Source: an uncultured Christensenellaceae bacterium (GTDB lineage Bacteria > Bacillota > Clostridia > Christensenellales > CAG-314). From it: 18,205 bases of DNA. How positions within the stretch are numbered: the stretch's first letter is position 1; each line of letters starts with the position of its first letter. Position numbers and translations under genes: made by a program. Shown piece after piece: positions 14,413-18,205 of this stretch. The stretch is taken from the NCBI GenBank assembly GCA_910587795.1, contig CAJUNH010000016.1, forward strand, positions 1 through 18,205, written 5' to 3'. The notes below the pieces were generated by a model, which was not told the DNA's origin, made no database searches, and worked only from the letters and a program-made list of their open reading frames with translations.

Positions 14413-15207
14413 ATGGATAAAAATGTAACTGAACAGCAAAAAGAAATTATTGCGGCAAATTCCGCAACGGAAACTCTGCCCGGCGGCGAATCTTTAATTG
14501 GTAAAAAACGTAAAATAAAGTTTTTTACTGCGGGTAATATTGCCGTAATGGCAATACTTACGGCAATCTCCTTTATTTTGTACGCTTTTGTCAAATTTCC
14601 TTTGCCGTTTCTGTTTCCGTCGTTTTTGGATATGCAAATTTCCGATTTGCCTGCGCTTTTAGGGGGCTTTTCGTTGGGACCTGTTGCGGGATGCATAATT
14701 ATATTGGTTAAATGCTGTTTAAAAATGCCTATGAGCGGTACCGCTTGTATCGGCGAACTTGCAGATATAATAATAGGTATTGCAAACGTTTTGCCCGCTT
14801 CGTTAATTTATCGTTTCCACAAAAACCGTAAGGGTGCGTTATTAGGTTTAGGTGTTGGCGCACTTTGCGCTATAGCGGCAAGCTTGCTTGCAAATTGGCT
14901 TGTTTTAATTCCGTTTTATACTCAAAAATTCGGTATGGGCGCCGTACTCGGTATGATGCAGGCATTGTATCCCGATGTTACGGAAGCAACGCTTTATAAT
15001 TATTACCTGCCCCTTGCCGTTTTGCCGTTTAACGCGCTTAGATGTATTGTTTGCGGGGTTATATCTTATTTTACTTATAAACCCCTTTCCAAAGCATTGC
15101 ATTGGGAAATCAAAACTAAAAAGCAAAAACTTGCGCAGCAAGCGGAATCGGCAGAAGAACAAACCGATGTCAAAACGGAAGATTCCGTATCTCCCGATAA
15201 TAGGTAG
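14413..15207 (+). CDS. ribU: Riboflavin ECF transporter substrate-binding subunit RibU
   Basis: A 264-aa integral membrane protein, the S component that captures riboflavin for import by an energy-coupling factor transporter. The signature SDLPALLGGFSLGPVAG spans residues 77-93, and about six hydrophobic helices follow between residues 42 and 230. The FMN riboswitch upstream supports riboflavin as the substrate. AGAAGGAGA precedes ATG 14413. Oddities are a polar N-terminal extension of about 35 residues and a long charged C-terminal tail (from about 231), both outside the conserved core. The shared EcfA/EcfT energising module is not in this window, which is normal for group II ECF systems. 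Confidence 0.93.
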   Translation: MDKNVTEQQKEIIAANSATETLPGGESLIGKKRKIKFFTAGNIAVMAILTAISFILYAFVKFPLPFLFPSFLDMQISDLPALLGGFSLGPVAGCIIILVKCCLKMPMSGTACIGELADIIIGIANVLPASLIYRFHKNRKGALLGLGVGALCAIAASLLANWLVLIPFYTQKFGMGAVLGMMQALYPDVTEATLYNYYLPLAVLPFNALRCIVCGVISYFTYKPLSKALHWEIKTKKQKLAQQAESAEEQTDVKTEDSVSPDNR

Positions 15208-15301
15208 ATCTTTTCAGCGAATATACGTTTACAGACGTAGCAAACAAAATACTGTTTTGTATATTGCATTGCTTACTTTAATGTTTTTTTCTCTTTTTAC
15301 G

Positions 15302-15337
15302 CAAACGCCGTTGCTGTATTTAAAGCAACGGCGTTTG
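15302..15337 (+). terminator. Perfect 14-bp hairpin, probable ribU terminator with a poor U tract
   Basis: CAAACGCCGTTGCT and AGCAACGGCGTTTG flank an 8-base loop. The stem is very stable, but only GTTTGTCATT follows, so it lacks a proper T run in either direction. It may terminate weakly, protect the mRNA 3' end, or serve another purpose. Confidence 0.5.
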
Positions 15338-15629
15338 TCATTGTAAATATTATTTAAGCGCCGTATAGATACGGCTAGTCCGTTGTTCGTCGGCGATACT
15401 GTATATTTTTTTGCACGGTTTATGTATTGAAATTTGCAAACGATTTGGTAATTATAGAAAGATTTAACTTTATACCGAACAACACGCTTTAAAATCTGCG
15501 CGGACATAGTCTAAATATAGGGTATTTGCGGAACTTGCGCACTAACTGCAAACAAAATATAATATTACGTTTTGATGTTTTTATATATTTAAAATATATT
15601 TTTTACAAGATTACCGACAAGTATATTGC

Positions 15630-15658
15630 TTGCTAAGAGCGGAATTTTGCTGTATAAT
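15630..15658 (+). promoter_or_regulatory. Promoter of tsaE-tsaB-rimI
   Basis: TTGCTA (15630-15635) and TATAAT (15653-15658) have a 17-bp spacer. The -10 box ends only seven bases before ATG 15666, so the transcript should begin at or within a base or two of the start codon. Confidence 0.7.
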
Positions 15659-15665
15659 ACATTAG

Positions 15666-16085
15666 ATGAAACAGCAATTTGTATCAATTAGTACGGAACA
15701 AACCGAACAAATAGCGCAGGCTTTCGGCAAATCTTTGCACGGCGGCGAAACGGTGCTTTTGCGCGGCGAAATGGGCGCGGGCAAAACCCATTTTGTAAAG
15801 GGACTTGCGTTGGGATTAGGCATTAACGATATTGTCACAAGTCCTACTTTTGCACTGCATAATCAGTACGCAGGTCACCTTACCCTTAACCATTTTGACT
15901 TTTACCGCGTAGACGACCCCGCCGAAGCGGAAATGTTGGGGCTTGACGAATTTTTCTACGACAAAAACGCCGTATCCGCAATAGAGTGGAGCGAAAATAT
16001 TGCTTGCCTGCTTCCTGCCGGTTGTATAACGGTAACAATAACAAAGCTGTCTGCCGATGAAAGACGGATTTTAATCGAACGGTGA
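15666..16085 (+). CDS. tsaE: tRNA t6A biosynthesis ATPase TsaE
   Basis: A 139-aa cytosolic P-loop ATPase that works with TsaB and TsaD to put threonylcarbamoyl on A37 of ANN-decoding tRNAs. The Walker A motif GEMGAGKT is at residues 34-41. Other family blocks are TSPTF (58-62), HFDFYR and EWSEN. Length is normal for the family. ATG 15666 is the right start because the family's S-x-S-x-E-x-T N-terminus follows at once, yet there is no ribosome binding site and the promoter abuts the codon, suggesting leaderless translation. It is the first gene of the operon, four bases from tsaB. Confidence 0.94.
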   Translation: MKQQFVSISTEQTEQIAQAFGKSLHGGETVLLRGEMGAGKTHFVKGLALGLGINDIVTSPTFALHNQYAGHLTLNHFDFYRVDDPAEAEMLGLDEFFYDKNAVSAIEWSENIACLLPAGCITVTITKLSADERRILIER

Positions 16086-16089
16086 GAGT

Positions 16090-16671
16090 ATGAACGTTTT
16101 ATATATAGATACTACAACAAACGATTTAGTGGTAGCGCTGATCCGCCGCGACGGTATTATAGACGCGTCCCAAAGGGCAATGGGCGTAAAGCATAGCGAA
16201 ACGCTTTGCGGCAAAGTTGCCGAACTGTTAAAAATTGCCGATATAAAGTTTGACGAAATAGACGCCTACGCTTGCGCTATAGGTCCCGGCAGTTTTACCG
16301 GTATACGTATCGGCATATCAACGGTAAAAGGCTATGCTACGGCAAATCCGCGTCCGCAAATAGCCGTAAACTGCTTGGAGGCAATAGCTTGTTCGCCGAA
16401 ATGCGGCGGCAGGGGTTTTGCCGTTATCGACGCGGGAAACGGATATTATTGCTGCACGCCCGAGGACGGTACTCTTTCAAACGTAATTTCATACGACGAC
16501 GAAATCGCTAAGCGCAGCGGCAAAGCCGACGGCGCGGCGGACTACTTGGACGGCGCGGCGGAAATAGTACGCATTAAGTACGCTAACGGCGACTTTTGCA
16601 ATGCGCTTTCTCCTTTGTATATACGCCGCAGCCAAGCCGAAATTAACTTAAAAAAGGCGGATAACCGATAA
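16090..16671 (+). CDS. tsaB: tRNA t6A biosynthesis protein TsaB
   Basis: A 193-aa ASKHA-fold protein, the non-catalytic partner that dimerises with TsaD in t6A synthesis. MNVLYIDTTT opens the protein, KHSE is at 34-37, and the hallmark GPGSFTGIRIG is at 65-75. It is shorter than most TsaB proteins (about 220-235 residues), the deficit being in the C-terminal half, which is the more variable part. GGTGAGAG precedes ATG 16090. Its stop overlaps the rimI start by one base. tsaD does not follow and must lie elsewhere. Confidence 0.94.
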   Translation: MNVLYIDTTTNDLVVALIRRDGIIDASQRAMGVKHSETLCGKVAELLKIADIKFDEIDAYACAIGPGSFTGIRIGISTVKGYATANPRPQIAVNCLEAIACSPKCGGRGFAVIDAGNGYYCCTPEDGTLSNVISYDDEIAKRSGKADGAADYLDGAAEIVRIKYANGDFCNALSPLYIRRSQAEINLKKADNR

Positions 16672-17126
16672 TGATAGAAAAACTTAAATTCGATATGAAA
16701 ACGATTTTTCAGCTTGCCAAGCTGGAAAAGGATTGTTTCGGTCGCGACGCGTGGTCAATAAGCGCTTTGCGCGGCGAGTTCGGTAACGAATTTTCGCATT
16801 TTTTTGCTAAACGAATAGACGGAGTCATAGTGGGTTATGTTTGTATCCGCATTATGTACGAGGAGTCGCAAATATGCAACATTTGCGTAGCAAGCAATTA
16901 CCGCAGACAAGGCATAGCGAGCGAATTACTGCAAACGGTAAAGGAGTTTTCCGCCGTGCAGGACTGCGAACGTTGCGAGTTGGAAGTAAATGTTTCAAAT
17001 ACTCCCGCAGTAGGACTGTATACTAAATGCGGCTACAAAGTGGAGGGAGTGCGCAAAGATTTTTACCGTCGCAGCAGGTATTCTACGCGGGATGCGTACA
17101 CAATGGTTTTACAGTTAAAACAGTAA
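16671..17126 (+). CDS. rimI: Ribosomal protein-alanine N-acetyltransferase RimI
   Basis: A 151-aa GNAT acetyltransferase, which in its family acetylates the N-terminal alanine of ribosomal protein S18. The acetyl-CoA loop RRQGIA is at residues 78-83. CELEVNVSNTPAVGLYTKCGYKVEGVRKDFY (102-132) is the diagnostic RimI block, with DAYTMVL at the end. It starts at ATG 16671, inside the tsaB stop (TAATG), as is common for the tsaB-rimI pair. Length is normal. Substrate is taken from the family and was not tested. Confidence 0.92.
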   Translation: MIEKLKFDMKTIFQLAKLEKDCFGRDAWSISALRGEFGNEFSHFFAKRIDGVIVGYVCIRIMYEESQICNICVASNYRRQGIASELLQTVKEFSAVQDCERCELEVNVSNTPAVGLYTKCGYKVEGVRKDFYRRSRYSTRDAYTMVLQLKQ

Positions 17127-17137
17127 TCGAGGGCAGT

Positions 17138-17205
17138 AATCATACCGATTTATTTGACTTCGGCTTTTCTGCGTTTTACGGCTCGGTTGAATAATGATTT
17201 TTTTT
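17138..17205 (+). terminator. Possible terminator of tsaE-tsaB-rimI
   Basis: AATCAT (17138-17143) pairs with ATGATT (17194-17199), and ACCG (17144-17147) with CGGT (17184-17187) across a six-base bulge. A T-rich run follows to 17205. The stem is weak but placed 12 bp after the rimI stop. The stronger hairpin at 17279-17312 may be the real end. Confidence 0.35.
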
Positions 17206-17278
17206 CTCTCGTCTTTATAATTTATCCGCTATTAGCTTAAATTTTACTAATACGGTAAACAAATATCGGTAAAAATAT

Positions 17279-17312
17279 AAAAAGGAAACGAAAAATACTT
17301 CGTTTCCTTTTT
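17279..17312. terminator. Bidirectional terminator between rimI and the exonuclease gene
   Basis: A perfect 14-bp stem: 17279-17292 pairs with 17299-17312 around AAATAC. It has A5 and T5 ends, so both strands get a T tract. It lies between convergent genes, 49 bp beyond the exonuclease stop. Confidence 0.88.
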
Positions 17313-17361
17313 AATAGTAAACAATAAATTCTATATGCATAGGTTTTACGCAATCTATTAA

Positions 17362-17925
17362 TTAAACAGCTTTGTTATTTGTCAATAATATAGTTTTCAG
17401 CCGTTGGTAGCAGGCGTTGCATATTTCGCAGTCTTTCAAAGCGCGGTGCGCCCCGTCGGTAGAAATGCCGAAATATTGGGCAACGGTAGTTTGTTTGTGG
17501 TTGGGCAGCTGCGGCAGCGCTTTTCGTGCAAGACGCAACGTGTCTACAAAGGAATTTGTAAATAATCTGCAATTATATTTTAGTAGCTTGTCGTACAAGA
17601 AATTTACGTCGAAGTTTACGTTGTGACCGATTACAATATCGTCGCCTACAAAAAAGTAAAATTTTTCCAGCGTTTCCCTAGCGTCGGGCGCGTTTTCTAC
17701 CATTTGGTTGGTTATACCCGTAAGTTTTGTTATGTACCAATTAATATAATGGTTGGGTTTTATCAGTGTAGAAAATTCACCGATGCGTCTGTTGTTTTTA
17801 AATTTCAGTGCCGAAACCTCTATTATGTCGCAAATTTGCGGGGCTAGTCCGTTGGTTTCTATATCTATAACAGTGTAATCTTCGGGAAATGTAAATAAAC
17901 TTTGTCCTTTGTATTTTCGTTCCAT
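17362..17925 (-). CDS. DEDDh 3'-5' exonuclease (DNA polymerase III epsilon/PolC type)
   Basis: A 187-aa single-domain exonuclease acting on DNA or RNA 3' ends. All five catalytic residues of the DEDDh family are seen: Asp21 and Glu23 in VIDIETNGL, Asp106 in GHNVNFD, and His160 and Asp165 in GAHRALKDC. There is no polymerase or helicase domain, so it is a stand-alone nuclease, resembling the proofreading domain of PolC and epsilon subunits. An upstream TTG-type extension to 17964 exists, but ATG 17925 has AAAGGTG at the right distance and the extension would overlap the tRNA terminator. It lies 49 bp downstream of the tRNA-Gly gene. Role is likely repair or RNA trimming; the sequence does not decide which. 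Confidence 0.9.
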   Translation of the reverse strand: MERKYKGQSLFTFPEDYTVIDIETNGLAPQICDIIEVSALKFKNNRRIGEFSTLIKPNHYINWYITKLTGITNQMVENAPDARETLEKFYFFVGDDIVIGHNVNFDVNFLYDKLLKYNCRLFTNSFVDTLRLARKALPQLPNHKQTTVAQYFGISTDGAHRALKDCEICNACYQRLKTILLTNNKAV

Positions 17926-17943
17926 AGGCACCTTTAAAATTGT

Positions 17944-17973
17944 AAAAATACCTTGACAATGCAAATCAAGGTA
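17944..17973 (-). terminator. Terminator of the tRNA-Gly gene
   Basis: On the minus strand TACCTTGA pairs with TCAAGGTA around TTTGCATTG (plus 17949-17956 and 17966-17973), followed by five T. It begins one base after the encoded CCA end, so the tRNA is transcribed as a short separate unit. Confidence 0.8.
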
Positions 17974-17974
17974 A

Positions 17975-18048
17975 TGGAGCGGGTAACGGGAATCGGACCC
18001 GTAACTACTGCTTGGGAAGCAGTCGTTTTGCCACTAAACTATACCCGC
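17975..18048 (-). tRNA. tRNA-Gly(CCC)
   Basis: A full 74-nt cloverleaf: acceptor GCGGGTA/TACCCGC, D stem GTTT/AAAC, anticodon stem ACTGC/GCAGT with loop TTCCCAA (anticodon CCC, reading GGG), T arm ACGGG-TCCGATT-CCCGT, discriminator T and an encoded CCA. All stems pair perfectly. It has its own terminator. A second, truncated copy lies at 18151-18205. Confidence 0.95.
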
Positions 18049-18150
18049 GTAACGGTGTTTTATTAAGTTTCGAAAAAGTTTGTTTTTGCAAACGGGAATA
18101 CTTCGCCTTGCGGCTTTGTGGCGTTCGCAATCTGCGATTGCTCGGCTGAG
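18049..18150. other. GC-richer spacer with hairpins between the two tRNA copies
   Basis: The part 18108-18150 is richer in G and C than the surrounding intergenic DNA and contains GCAATC-TGC-GATTGC (18127-18141) and GCCTTGCGGC-type pairing just before it. It could be a small repetitive hairpin element, but there is no second copy in the window to compare. No gene is seen. Confidence 0.35.
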
Positions 18151-18205
18151 CGGACCCGTAACTACTGCTTGGGAAGCAGTCGTTTTGCCACTAAACTATA
18201 CCCGC
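18151..18205 (-). pseudogene. Truncated tRNA-Gly(CCC) copy at the window edge
   Basis: These 55 bases are identical to 17994-18048, the 5' part of the complete tRNA: acceptor 5' strand, D arm, anticodon arm and first half of the T arm. After ACGGGTCCG the sequence diverges to CTCAGCCG, so the T stem cannot close and the acceptor 3' strand and CCA are missing. As written it cannot fold into a tRNA. It ends exactly at the window end and may be an assembly effect. Confidence 0.7.

Larger units (their letters stand above)
15208..15665. other. 458-bp gene-free stretch between ribU and tsaE
   Basis: No frame with a ribosome binding site is visible. The main feature is a perfect 14-bp inverted repeat (15302-15315 with 15324-15337) that may end the ribU transcript. 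The remainder, 15340-15629, is AT-rich and shows no recognisable RNA. The tsaE promoter occupies the last 36 bp. Confidence 0.6.

Noticed and set aside
1..18205. CRISPR arrays, insertion sequences, prophage, toxin-antitoxin or defence modules
   Set aside because: No regularly spaced repeats, transposase or integrase motifs, terminal inverted repeats of an IS, or defence-type domains were seen anywhere on either strand.

Overview
The window looks like a chromosomal piece from a low-GC, Gram-positive-type anaerobe, most likely an uncultured gut member of the Clostridia. This placement is an inference. It rests on the AT-rich intergenic DNA, the strong AGGAGG-type ribosome binding sites, the TTGACA/TATAAT promoters, an FMN riboswitch in front of a RibU-type riboflavin transporter, a FeoA-FeoA-FeoB-Cys-peptide iron operon and a CCA-encoding tRNA. 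I cannot name a species. No phage, insertion sequence, CRISPR array or toxin module was seen.

Layout, left to right. (1) 2-55 is the last codons of an upstream gene. (2) 264-2608 holds an unrecognised secreted or membrane-anchored protein and a short-chain dehydrogenase, converging on a TetR regulator (3356-2757) with a shared bidirectional terminator between them. (3) 3357-3693 is a divergent promoter region: a consensus promoter fires left into tetR and another fires right into feoA-feoA-feoB-Cys-rich peptide (3694-6770). The feo promoter is bracketed by a 10-bp inverted repeat and followed by a dyad, so it looks like a repressed, iron-responsive unit. (4) 7117-9556 is a separately promoted pair: a 725-aa signal-peptide surface protein with two copies of an unnamed repeat domain, a transmembrane helix and a cytosolic tail, followed by a 75-aa coiled-coil protein. 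(5) After a structured, gene-free stretch, 10105-12646 encodes a cytosolic GH20 hexosaminidase and ATP-type phosphofructokinase, 19 nt apart, suggesting coupling of amino-sugar release to glycolysis. (6) 12871-about 13904 (minus) is a YtrA-type GntR regulator preceded by an ABC-2 permease relic that carries a one-base frameshift and has no good start. (7) 14135-15207 is promoter, FMN riboswitch, intrinsic terminator and ribU. (8) 15630-17126 is tsaE-tsaB-rimI, an overlapping operon for tRNA t6A modification and ribosomal protein acetylation; its first gene appears to be translated from a leaderless mRNA. (9) 17362-18205 (minus) carries a DEDDh exonuclease, a complete tRNA-Gly(CCC) with its own terminator, and a second, 3'-truncated copy of the same tRNA that runs exactly into the window end.

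Most genes are housekeeping or nutrient-uptake functions. The parts with real novelty potential are the surface protein/coiled-coil pair, the unrecognised first gene, the operator architecture of the feo promoter, and the structured leader ahead of the hexosaminidase. No clearly new multi-gene system can be asserted from this sequence alone.
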